64,000 bases of DNA from Lachnospiraceae bacterium P6B14 (GTDB lineage Bacteria; Bacillota; Clostridia; Lachnospirales; Lachnospiraceae). A program made the translations under genes and the position numbers. The first letter of the stretch is position 1. The number at the start of each line of letters is the position of its first letter. The notes under the pieces were generated by a model that worked only from the letters and a program-made list of their open reading frames with translations, did not search any database and was not told the DNA's origin. Of the stretch, positions 24,451-33,296 are shown piece by piece. The DNA lies in the NCBI GenBank assembly GCA_000687695.1, contig JHWZ01000013.1:1-64000 (forward strand), given 5' to 3'.

Positions 24451-24488
24451 TAACATGAAAGATTTCACGAAATGGAGAGAGAAACTGA

Positions 24489-26312
24489 ATGAAAAAGCAT
24501 AGCACGATCAGTAATCTTGTTTACACGCTAAAACAGGTTTGGAGAGCGGATAAACCTCTCCTTGTTTTTGCGTTGTTTAAAAATGCGATCGAGCAGGTTT
24601 TCTACGTTTTTTTCTTTGTGTATCTGACGAAGTATATCTTTAATTGTATTGAGAATAATATCCCATATGAGAACCTGTTTTGGTTTCTGGTTATCGCCTG
24701 CTCGGGTCACATCGTGATACACTTTATCTGTGGGTGGTATGAGGCATATAAGAAGATAAAAAGGCCTGCGGTTTATAAACAGATTTTCCATCGAGTAATG
24801 GACATCTCTGATGATCTGGAATTAAAGGATTATGAGAATCCGGAGTTCTATGATAAGTATGCCAGAGCGCTCGATCAGTGTGTGGAGGAGTCGCTGGAGA
24901 TCACCACAAAGACAGGTGTATATATCGGAAATGTAATCTCAACTATTATGTCACTTGTTATCGTGATAAGTGTTGATCCGGCATTTCTGTTTTTCCTTAT
25001 CATACCGATGTTTGTAAGTCTCTATCTCGGCAGGAAAAACGCGAAATGTAACTATGACAGAGAGACAGATATAACTCGTGATAAAAGAACTGCGGACTAT
25101 GTAAAAAGAGTTTATTATGAGAAAAAATATGCAGCCGAGGTGCGTCTGTTTGATATCAATTCCCTTATGCTAAAAAGGCAGGAAGAAGCTGTAGATAGGA
25201 TGGAAAAGATATCGCTTAGATACAGATGGAAATCAGCATTTTATACCTTCCTTATGAAGGGAAGCTACTCGATACTTGCGGGTGTCTGTGCATTTTTCTA
25301 TGTGGTACTGAAAGTAAAATACGGACATGTTTCCGATATGTCGAGTTACATCGCGATGATCACTGCGATGGCTTTCTCGACTGATCAGCTGAAGGATGCG
25401 GTGGAAAACAGAATCTATATCAGTAACGGATCTAAGCTCTTCCAAAACCTCAGAGAGTTCCTCGAGCAGGACAGGAAACCGAAGGAGCAAAAAACAGTTA
25501 TTGAGGGAATCGAATCCGTCGAGCTTAAGGATGTTTCATTTACATATCCGGGTGCCGATAAGCCGACCATAGAGAACATAAACCTGAAATGGAATAAGGG
25601 AGAAAAGCTGGCGATCGTCGGATATAACGGTGCCGGAAAAACAACTCTTATTAAGCTTATCATGGGGCTTTATCCGGTAACAAAAGGTCAGATTCTCATA
25701 AACGGAAAAGACATAAATGATATCGATGCTGATGCGTACAGAAAGAGATTCGGAACAGTATTCCAGGATCTCCAAGTGTTCGCGATGACGCTCGCTGAGA
25801 ATGTTATTATGAGAAGACCTGAGAGCGAAGCCGATTATGAAGCGGTAAAAACCGCACTTAAAAATGCTCAGTTTGATATCACGCACAGAGGTCTTACAAA
25901 CGGACTTGATACGATGATAAGCCGTGAGTTTGACGAGGAGGGATTTGTCCCGTCAGGCGGTCAGGCACAGAAGATAGCGATAGCCAGAGTCTTTGCACAG
26001 AGTCCGGATATGGTTATCCTTGATGAGCCTTCATCAGCACTCGACCCTCTGGCAGAGTACAACATGTACAACAACATGATGAAACTGTCAGAAGGAAAAG
26101 GTGTGATCTTTATTTCTCACAGGCTTTCCTCCGCTCGTATGGCAGATCATATTTACCTTATGAAGGATGGAGGTATCGTCGAGCAAGGAAGTCATGAGGA
26201 AATGATGGAATTAAACGGACACTATCATGAGATGTTCTTACTGCAGGCTGAGAACTATCAGGATAGTATCCCTGAGGAGATGCTGAAAGGAGCGGTGGCG
26301 TACTATGGATAA
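24489..26312 (+). CDS. ABC half-exporter (TMD-NBD), subunit A
   Basis: A 607-aa exporter half: membrane domain (spans at about 20-40, 60-80, 150-190 and 260-290), then an ATPase with Walker A GYNGAGKTT (about residue 378), Q-loop TVFQDLQVFA, signature PSGGQAQKIA (LSGGQ with Pro first), Walker B VILDEPSSALD and H-loop FISHR. It overlaps the next gene by eight bases, and the two are about the same size and related, so they likely form a heterodimer. No peptidase C39 domain. The operon ends with a lipoprotein gene. Confidence 0.9.
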   Translation: MKKHSTISNLVYTLKQVWRADKPLLVFALFKNAIEQVFYVFFFVYLTKYIFNCIENNIPYENLFWFLVIACSGHIVIHFICGWYEAYKKIKRPAVYKQIFHRVMDISDDLELKDYENPEFYDKYARALDQCVEESLEITTKTGVYIGNVISTIMSLVIVISVDPAFLFFLIIPMFVSLYLGRKNAKCNYDRETDITRDKRTADYVKRVYYEKKYAAEVRLFDINSLMLKRQEEAVDRMEKISLRYRWKSAFYTFLMKGSYSILAGVCAFFYVVLKVKYGHVSDMSSYIAMITAMAFSTDQLKDAVENRIYISNGSKLFQNLREFLEQDRKPKEQKTVIEGIESVELKDVSFTYPGADKPTIENINLKWNKGEKLAIVGYNGAGKTTLIKLIMGLYPVTKGQILINGKDINDIDADAYRKRFGTVFQDLQVFAMTLAENVIMRRPESEADYEAVKTALKNAQFDITHRGLTNGLDTMISREFDEEGFVPSGGQAQKIAIARVFAQSPDMVILDEPSSALDPLAEYNMYNNMMKLSEGKGVIFISHRLSSARMADHIYLMKDGGIVEQGSHEEMMELNGHYHEMFLLQAENYQDSIPEEMLKGAVAYYG

Positions 26313-28158
26313 TAAAAACAACACCGTTTCTTTAGGACGGATGATAAAAAATACCTTCTTTATGATCAGATACGCGGCTAAATATGACAAGCCTCTGGTC
26401 GTAAAAATAATGCTTCTATTTATACTGTCAGAGGGTGGCTGGGCCGCAAACTCGACATTTATATTAAGAGCTATTATCAATGGTCTCACGGGAAATGCTG
26501 CCGTATCTGACATAATAATTGTGCTTTGCATCTCATTTGTTTTGGTGATTATTCTGGAGTGGACCGACCAGCTTATAAATGAGTGGTCGAAGGCAAAACT
26601 CATTAAACTCAGTGGGATAATCCAGAGAGATTTGATTGAGAAAAACAGCAGGATGGATCTCATTTATTACGATGATCCGGACTACTATGATACATATGTT
26701 ATTGTTGCAAATAATGCGGATCAGATGATAGAAAAAACCGTCATGATAGTGAGCCGTATCCTTGCGGGAATAGCAGGATTAGCTGTGGCAGCGGTTCTGA
26801 TATTCAGTATTGATCCGATACTTGCACTCTTCCCGATAGCAGGATTTACCATCAATCTTTTGACGAGATTCAAGATAGAAAGACTTGAGTATCAGTGGGA
26901 TATCGCAAATAAAAAAGCACTCAGAAAGGCAGACTACTCAAAGAGAGTTTTTTATCAGCCGGAGTACGCCAAGGAATGTAAACTTACGGATGTAAAGAAC
27001 CCTCTTCGCGAGCAATTTGATGAGGCTTTAGAGGAGGCGACAGCGGCAGGTAAAAAATACGCCCCTGCCCTTACATGGATATCACTTCTCAACTGGATAT
27101 CGGTGTTTACAGTGTTCTCATTTTTTGCGGTGCCGGCTTATCTCGGATACCTTGCATTAGTAGTAAAAAAGATCGCGCTTGGAGAAGTTGCATCAGCAAA
27201 TAATGCGTCAAACTTTGTACGAGGAAATCTGAATCAGATTAACTTTTGCTTGGTTGATTTCCAGCAGATCGGACAGTATGCAGAGAAGTTCAGAGTGATG
27301 CTTGACTATGAGCCGATCATAGAAAATGCGGATGGCGAAACACCGAAAACAGAAGCGCAGATCCTCACCCTGGAAAACATGAGCTTCCGTTATCCACACA
27401 CGGAGAAGAATACTCTTAACGACATCTCGCTTTCGATCAAACCGGGTGAAAAGATCGCGATAGTGGGCGAGAACGGTGCGGGTAAAACTACATTTGTCAA
27501 GCTCCTTATGAGGCTTTATGATGTGACTGACGGTAGTATAAGATACGGCGATCATGACATCAGAGACTATGCTACAAATGAATACAGGAAAAAGATCAGT
27601 GCAGTATTTCAGGATTATAATATCTATGCGGGAACGATAGCCGAGAATGTTTTGATGAGAGAGACAAATCCTTCGTATAAAGATCAGGAGTTGGGTGCAA
27701 ACAGTTTATCGGAGGAAGATAAAAAACGTGTAGTGGAAGCTCTTGAAAAGGCTGACTTCGGAAAGAAGCTGGCAAAGCTTCCTGACGGGATCAACACAGT
27801 TCTTACCAAGGAGTTTGACGAGTCGGGTACAAACCTCTCCGGTGGTGAGAGCCAAAAGATCGCGATCTCGAGGATATTTGCGAACAGTGGCGAAAGGACC
27901 ATCTCAATTCTCGATGAGCCTTCATCCGCGCTGGATCCGGTATCGGAATATAAGCTGAATAAAAATTTGATTGAAAACGCAAAAGATGATACAATAATAT
28001 TCATATCGCACAGACTGTCAACAACCAGGATGGCGGACAGAATATATCTCTTTGACAAGGGCTCCATCAAAGAGCAGGGAACACATGATGAGCTGATGCA
28101 GCAAAATGGTTTGTACAAGGAGATGTTCGACAGACAGGCGCAGAATTATTTGGTTTGA
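26305..28158 (+). CDS. ABC half-exporter (TMD-NBD), subunit B
   Basis: A 617-aa partner of subunit A: Walker A GENGAGKTT (about residue 391), Q-loop AVFQDYNIYAG, canonical signature NLSGGESQKIA, Walker B ISILDEPSSALD and H-loop FISHR. A 20-residue insertion sits before the signature region (ETNPSYKDQELGANSLSEED). Both ATP sites of the pair keep the catalytic Glu. Substrate unknown; adjacent TetR, ABC-2 exporter and lipoprotein suggest export of a peptide, lipid or drug. Confidence 0.9.
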   Translation: MDNKNNTVSLGRMIKNTFFMIRYAAKYDKPLVVKIMLLFILSEGGWAANSTFILRAIINGLTGNAAVSDIIIVLCISFVLVIILEWTDQLINEWSKAKLIKLSGIIQRDLIEKNSRMDLIYYDDPDYYDTYVIVANNADQMIEKTVMIVSRILAGIAGLAVAAVLIFSIDPILALFPIAGFTINLLTRFKIERLEYQWDIANKKALRKADYSKRVFYQPEYAKECKLTDVKNPLREQFDEALEEATAAGKKYAPALTWISLLNWISVFTVFSFFAVPAYLGYLALVVKKIALGEVASANNASNFVRGNLNQINFCLVDFQQIGQYAEKFRVMLDYEPIIENADGETPKTEAQILTLENMSFRYPHTEKNTLNDISLSIKPGEKIAIVGENGAGKTTFVKLLMRLYDVTDGSIRYGDHDIRDYATNEYRKKISAVFQDYNIYAGTIAENVLMRETNPSYKDQELGANSLSEEDKKRVVEALEKADFGKKLAKLPDGINTVLTKEFDESGTNLSGGESQKIAISRIFANSGERTISILDEPSSALDPVSEYKLNKNLIENAKDDTIIFISHRLSTTRMADRIYLFDKGSIKEQGTHDELMQQNGLYKEMFDRQAQNYLV

Positions 28159-28199
28159 TGTATACTGAGATGTATAAATCGGAAGGGGATTTATTGTAT

Positions 28200-29513
28200 A
28201 TGGACAGAGGATACAAAAAGATATGGGCGCTCGCTCTGGTGATGCTACTCACCGCGTGTGGTACGGCGACCGAGCTCGAGTCTGCTCCTACCGCCACACC
28301 GAAACCTGCAGGGGGGATCGATGCTCCCGGCTTTGAGCGTACCATGATGAACGCAGAGCGTGAGGCGAGCGGAGAGAAATATGTTCACGGTGAGGAGGGG
28401 TATTTCATGCTCTCCGATGAAGGAGCTGATCTGGAATTAAAGATGCAAAAAGGCCAGCGAACCGGGTGGGTTTATGCTGCGTCCACATCGATGGAGAGTG
28501 CTGCATATCTGAAAGACGGAAAGCAGATAAAGATCGATCCTTTTGATATACTGGATAAAACATACGGAGACGAAAAAGAAGAGGGTTATTTTTCCGAATC
28601 AAATAATAATCTTGTTGTGAGTGGTCATGGTCGTTATGTGGCAGCGACTCTGTCAAACGGATTCAGAGACAGAAATCAGGACTCCGGATATCGTGTTCTC
28701 ACAGCTGCAAGAAACTGTGAAGACTTGAGTCCGGAACAGATAAAAGATGCGATAAAAACTCACGGTGCCATGACGATGGGGATCAAGGAAACCCACAATG
28801 GAAGAGGATTTAACGACGGATATTTTACTCAGTATGACAAGAATAATATTGACGATCATATAGTTGCTATCGTAGGCTGGGATGATCACTTCCCGAAGGA
28901 AATATTCGCAAAGACTCACTTTGTTGAGACTCCATCCCAGGACGGAGGATGGATTGTTCAGGACTCGCTCATAGGTTCTGATTATGTTTATATTTCTTAT
29001 GATACAGAGCTTAAGGATAACTATATTTTTGAGAGCTCTAATGAGTATGGTGAGGTCGCATCATATGATTTCGGAAACGAAAAAACAATAAGCACGAAAG
29101 ACGCTACTACTCTTGCGAATGTATTTCATAAAAAAGGGACAATAAAAGCTGTCGGAACATTTTTTACGAAGAATGATGAAAGCATCACGATAAGAATTGT
29201 TGATGAGAAATCCGGGGATGTCCTCCATGAGCAGACTGCGACAGAGGAGATAAAGGGTTACTATGTGATCCCGCTCGATAAAGAGATTGAGGTTTCGGAT
29301 TACCGCGTTGAGGTCACCTATGACGGTGAGGCTCCTGTGGAGGGTGAAAAATGGTCCGACGGACATATCAAATATCGTCCGAAAAGTAAGAAGGGTCAGT
29401 CCTTTGTGAAATTGCAAGATAAATGGTACGATCTGGCGGAGAAAGGTACAAGAAAGAAGCTGGGTCTCGATTTCAATCCGAATAATGCATGTATAAAGGC
29501 GCTATACGCGTAA
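28200..29513 (+). CDS. lipoprotein with inactive papain-like (C1) domain and lectin-like tail
   Basis: A 437-aa lipoprotein. Signal peptide from ATG 28200 (MDRGYKKIWALALVMLLTAC) with lipobox LTAC. After a Thr/Pro-rich linker the body resembles clostridial C1 peptidases, but the key residues have changed. The catalytic region reads KGQRTGWVYAAS where papains have a C-W; the His is kept in DDHIVAIVGWDD; the Asn region reads GGWIVQDSLIG instead of KNSWG. The enzyme should be dead. A C-terminal 150-residue beta-rich part resembles the lectin-like domain found after such peptidases. It follows the ABC exporter pair by 41 bp and could bind their cargo outside. Confidence 0.65.
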   Translation: MDRGYKKIWALALVMLLTACGTATELESAPTATPKPAGGIDAPGFERTMMNAEREASGEKYVHGEEGYFMLSDEGADLELKMQKGQRTGWVYAASTSMESAAYLKDGKQIKIDPFDILDKTYGDEKEEGYFSESNNNLVVSGHGRYVAATLSNGFRDRNQDSGYRVLTAARNCEDLSPEQIKDAIKTHGAMTMGIKETHNGRGFNDGYFTQYDKNNIDDHIVAIVGWDDHFPKEIFAKTHFVETPSQDGGWIVQDSLIGSDYVYISYDTELKDNYIFESSNEYGEVASYDFGNEKTISTKDATTLANVFHKKGTIKAVGTFFTKNDESITIRIVDEKSGDVLHEQTATEEIKGYYVIPLDKEIEVSDYRVEVTYDGEAPVEGEKWSDGHIKYRPKSKKGQSFVKLQDKWYDLAEKGTRKKLGLDFNPNNACIKALYA

Positions 29514-29637
29514 GCATCTGATTATGTTCACTAAACAAAAGTTAAAGATTACTTAATGTTTGAATGCTATAATTCCTAAGTAAGAAGGGTTAAGAAGTGT
29601 ATCCAGACACCGATGGGGTGATCGGAACGGAGGAATT

Positions 29638-30870
29638 ATGGCAGAGAGAAAAAAGAGTAACTTTGGAAAGTTTATGCTTTTGTGGGCGGGCGAGCTCGTA
29701 TCCTCAATAGGAGGCGGACTCACCAGCTTCGGACTTGGCGTATATGTTTTTAATCAGACAGGAAGCGCGGCCGGGATGGCACTGATCACGCTACTCGGTT
29801 TCCTGCCTACGTTTGTATTCAGTGTGCCGGCGGGTGTCCTCGCTGACAGGTATGACAGACGTGTTCTCATGATGATAGGAGACGGCTTCTCGGCCCTCGG
29901 AATCATCTACATCCTGATCTGTATGATGCAGGGTGACTGTGCGATCTGGCAGATCGGTGTAGGTGTATTTATTAGTTCAACATTTCAAGCGCTGCTTGAG
30001 CCTGCCTATCTTGCTACGGTTACTGATCTGTTGACAAAGGAGGAGTTTTCCAGGGCGAACGGTCTTGTAAGTATCGCAGGTAACTCGCGTTATCTGATCT
30101 CTCCACTGATCGCGGGACTTCTTCTCAGCTTCAGTGATGTGAAGCTTTTGATGATCATTGACATCTGTACATTTTTCCTGACGGTGGCTTCGACCTTTGT
30201 TGTGAAAAAAGGAATTGAAACAAAAAAAGACGAAGAAAAGGAAGGTTTTTTCGAGAGCTTCAAAGCCGGTTGGAATGCGGTACACGGCAGACGAGGCGTA
30301 TGGATTCTGATCCTGGTTTCGTCGGCAATAACACTTTTTATGGGAATGTTTCAGATACTCGCCGAGCCTATGGTTCTCGCGTTTTCGGATGCCAAAACTC
30401 TCGGTATCACGGAAACCATATGCGCGAGTGGAATGATGGTCTCGAGTATATTTTTGGGAATAATAGGAATAAAAAAGAATTATGTAAAAACACTTTCAAT
30501 ATCGTTAGCAATAGCCGGGGTGTTTATATTCGGTTTCGGGATATGGGAAAACATAGTACTTATCGCGATGTTTGGTTTCGGATTTTTCCTTATGTTACCT
30601 TTGCCGAATAACTGTCTGGATTATCTGGTAAGGACAAATATTCCCGATGAGCTTCAGGGGCGCGCATGGGGCTTTATAGGCTTTATATCAAAGATCGGAT
30701 ATCTGATCGCATTTGGAGCGTCGGGCCTGCTTTCAGACTTTCTGGGAGATGTGCTTAAGATCGGCGTTGGTCGTGGGGCCGCTCTGGTTGTGCAGGGTGC
30801 CGGTGTTCTCATGATCATTATTGCTCTTTTCATTCTGAGGCTTAAGAGTGTAAGGGAGCTGGAAAAATAA
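29638..30870 (+). CDS. MFS permease (12 TM, efflux type)
   Basis: A 410-aa major facilitator protein with 12 hydrophobic segments in two halves and a charged central loop (KKGIETKKDEEKEG). The loop-2 motif VFSVPAGVLADRYDRRVLM is the classic MFS signature with basic pair. Best match is the drug/siderophore efflux branch (MFS_3-like). Ribosome binding site CGGAGG; a TATAAT at about 29570 lacks a good -35 partner. It is 14 bp upstream of an ABC exporter pair. Confidence 0.88.
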   Translation: MAERKKSNFGKFMLLWAGELVSSIGGGLTSFGLGVYVFNQTGSAAGMALITLLGFLPTFVFSVPAGVLADRYDRRVLMMIGDGFSALGIIYILICMMQGDCAIWQIGVGVFISSTFQALLEPAYLATVTDLLTKEEFSRANGLVSIAGNSRYLISPLIAGLLLSFSDVKLLMIIDICTFFLTVASTFVVKKGIETKKDEEKEGFFESFKAGWNAVHGRRGVWILILVSSAITLFMGMFQILAEPMVLAFSDAKTLGITETICASGMMVSSIFLGIIGIKKNYVKTLSISLAIAGVFIFGFGIWENIVLIAMFGFGFFLMLPLPNNCLDYLVRTNIPDELQGRAWGFIGFISKIGYLIAFGASGLLSDFLGDVLKIGVGRGAALVVQGAGVLMIIIALFILRLKSVRELEK

Positions 30871-30884
30871 GGAGGCATTAAAAA

Positions 30885-31649
30885 ATGGAAGAAAAGGTTA
30901 TGCTTGAGATCAAAAACTACACCAAGACTTACGGTGAAGGAAAAAAGGCATGTGATGATGTCTCGCTCACTGTTATGAGTGGTGATATCTACGGTTTCAT
31001 CGGACACAACGGAGCCGGTAAGTCTACCACCATCCGTGCCGTAGTGGGTGTACTTGATTTCACGGAAGGGGATATTTTTATCGACGGTCATTCCGTAAAG
31101 ACAGAGGCGATGGAGTGTAAAAAGATCACTGCGTACATCCCCGATAACCCGGATCTTTATGAGAACCTGACAGGTATCCAGTATCTGAATTTTATTTCAG
31201 ATGTTTTTGACATTGATGAAAAAACTCGTGAAGAAAGAATAAAAAAATACGGCGACATGTTTGAGATAACGAGTGCGCTCGGAGACCAGATTGGCTCGTA
31301 TTCACATGGTATGAAGCAGAAGGTTGCCATCATCTCGGCGCTTATTCATGAGCCGAAACTCCTCGTGCTCGATGAGCCTTTCGTAGGACTCGATCCGAAA
31401 GCATCCTTTACTTTGAAGGAAGTAATGCGCGAGATGTGTGAGAGGGGCACAGCGATATTCTTCTCAACGCATGTACTTGATGTGGCGGAGAAGCTTTGTA
31501 ATAAGGTTGCCATCATCAAGCAGGGAAAGATCATCTCCACAGGAACGATGGAAGAGATCACTGAAGGAAACTCACTCGAGGAAGCGTTCCTTGAGGTGGA
31601 GGGTGTGAAAGTAGATAAAGGCACGGAAAGTGAGGCTGAAAATGAATAA
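30885..31649 (+). CDS. ABC exporter ATPase subunit
   Basis: A 254-aa ATPase with Walker A GHNGAGKSTT, signature YSHGMKQKV (variant of LSGGQ seen in ABC-2 ATPases), Walker B LLVLDEPFVGLD and H-loop FSTHVLD. A 15-bp gap separates it from the MFS gene, and it overlaps the permease by eight bases. Substrate unknown. Confidence 0.9.
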   Translation: MEEKVMLEIKNYTKTYGEGKKACDDVSLTVMSGDIYGFIGHNGAGKSTTIRAVVGVLDFTEGDIFIDGHSVKTEAMECKKITAYIPDNPDLYENLTGIQYLNFISDVFDIDEKTREERIKKYGDMFEITSALGDQIGSYSHGMKQKVAIISALIHEPKLLVLDEPFVGLDPKASFTLKEVMREMCERGTAIFFSTHVLDVAEKLCNKVAIIKQGKIISTGTMEEITEGNSLEEAFLEVEGVKVDKGTESEAENE

Positions 31650-33243
31650 AAACATCCTGCTTTTAAAAACACTGCTCTTATCTACGAGCCAGATAAATAA
31701 ACTCAAATACTGTAATGATAAAAAGAAAAAAGGTAAGATCATAGGCGGTATCGTCGGAGTAGTGGTCATATATCTTTTGATCATGGGCTTCGCGATCCTG
31801 ACATGTATCGGATACGGTGTTACGGGTATGATCGATGCGGCGCCGGTAATGTGTGCTCTTATCATCAGTCTGCTCGCGTTTGTATTTACTCTGTTTAAAA
31901 CAAACGGATATCTTTTCAATTTCAAGGAATACGACATGCTCATGAGTCTTCCTTTCGAACCGAAAAAGGTAGCTGCTTGTAAGTTTTTATACATGTATAT
32001 AAAGAGTATGGCTTGGCATGTAAGTATATCCGTAGCGATGATGATAGGCTATGGTATATTTGCAAGGCCGGCTTTTTATGTCTATATTATTTGGGCAGTT
32101 CTGACTGTATTTTTACCGATCATACCGACCTTGATCGCTTCATTTTTCGGGTTTATAATTGCGAGGATCTTTGCGGGATTTAAGAAGAGAAATATCCTGC
32201 AAACAGTATTTACTTTTATTTTCGTTATTCTTGCCTTTTCATCCCGATTTTTAATTCAGGGAATGTTTGAGAATGATAAAGTAAAGGAAACTCTCCAGTC
32301 AGCTCAAGATTTGACAACAGGCGCGGCAAAAATATATCTTCCTGCGAGATGGTTTTCCGATGCGATAACAGCGGCGGATATCCTGTCGATAGTTCTTTTG
32401 ATCGGAATAAGTGTTATTCTTTTTGCAGTATTATTTGCCATCGTGGGACGTTCCTACAGAAAGATAAACTCACAACTTAAAAACCATGCTGCTGCGAGAA
32501 ACTTCAAGATGAAATCGCAGAAGAAAAAGAGCATTCTGAATACAATCGCGTATAAAGAGTTTAAAAGACTTACCGGATCGACAACCTATATGACAAACGG
32601 TGCAATGGGAGTGATACTGGCGACCGTACTCGGTGTGGTCACACTTTTTATCGGCTTTGACACGATCATCGGACTGGTGGTAAGGGGAGCAAAGTTTGAT
32701 TACGCTGTGGTTCAGCCGGCTATTCCTTTTATCATTTTCTTCTTTATCGGGATGGTATCTACGACCTGCTGTTCACCTTCATTGGAGGGAAAGAATTATT
32801 GGATCATCCAGAGTTTGCCACTCGATAAAAGAAAGGTTTATCAGGGCAAGATGCTATTCAACATGTATATGGATGTGCCGGTTATGGTTCTCGCCACATT
32901 GTGCATGTGTATATCGTCCGGGGCTCCAATTCTTGACACGATACTGTACTTGATACTCGGGTTCTCGCTGTGCGCGTTTTCAACCACTTGGGGATGTGTC
33001 TGCGGTATAAAGCATATGAAGCTGGAGTGGGAGAATGAGATAGAGGTTGTCAAGCAGGGAGCGGCCGTGACCATCTATCTTCTTCCCAATATGTTTGTTA
33101 CCATGATCTTTTCCGCGTTATCGGTAATCCTTGGAATATTCATAGGCAGGCTGGTACCGACTGTGATCTTTATAATCTTTTATTCGGGACTCGCAGTGAT
33201 ATGTTATTTAGGCGCTATGTCACTCGCAAGAAAACGAGGGTAA
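31642..33243 (+). CDS. large ABC-2 type permease
   Basis: A 533-aa membrane protein with about 12 hydrophobic stretches, starting MNKNILLLKTLLLSTSQINK at ATG 31642, six bases after GTGAGG; a GTG at 31630 is less likely. Two half-repeats are separated by a charged region near residue 285 (RNFKMKSQKKKSILNT). It resembles the fused ABC-2 permeases found beside ATPases of this type in Lachnospiraceae. Followed by a strong bidirectional terminator. Confidence 0.8.
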   Translation: MNKNILLLKTLLLSTSQINKLKYCNDKKKKGKIIGGIVGVVVIYLLIMGFAILTCIGYGVTGMIDAAPVMCALIISLLAFVFTLFKTNGYLFNFKEYDMLMSLPFEPKKVAACKFLYMYIKSMAWHVSISVAMMIGYGIFARPAFYVYIIWAVLTVFLPIIPTLIASFFGFIIARIFAGFKKRNILQTVFTFIFVILAFSSRFLIQGMFENDKVKETLQSAQDLTTGAAKIYLPARWFSDAITAADILSIVLLIGISVILFAVLFAIVGRSYRKINSQLKNHAAARNFKMKSQKKKSILNTIAYKEFKRLTGSTTYMTNGAMGVILATVLGVVTLFIGFDTIIGLVVRGAKFDYAVVQPAIPFIIFFFIGMVSTTCCSPSLEGKNYWIIQSLPLDKRKVYQGKMLFNMYMDVPVMVLATLCMCISSGAPILDTILYLILGFSLCAFSTTWGCVCGIKHMKLEWENEIEVVKQGAAVTIYLLPNMFVTMIFSALSVILGIFIGRLVPTVIFIIFYSGLAVICYLGAMSLARKRG

Positions 33244-33256
33244 TTTTTAGAGTATA

Positions 33257-33295
33257 AAAATACTCCGGAGCCAATCTGTGGTTCCGGAGTATTTT
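33257..33295. terminator. strong bidirectional terminator
   Basis: AAAATACTCCGGA (33257-33269) pairs with TCCGGAGTATTTT (33283-33295), 13 bp, plus an inner CC/GG pair around a 7-base loop. A-rich and T-rich flanks serve both strands, between a plus-strand permease gene and a minus-strand secreted protein gene whose stops are 53 bp apart. Confidence 0.9.
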
Positions 33296-33296
33296 A

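Noticed and set aside
24489-29513. Bacteriocin or lantibiotic export locus
   Set aside because: Neither exporter half has a C39 peptidase domain and no small precursor peptide with a double-glycine leader or modification enzyme is seen.
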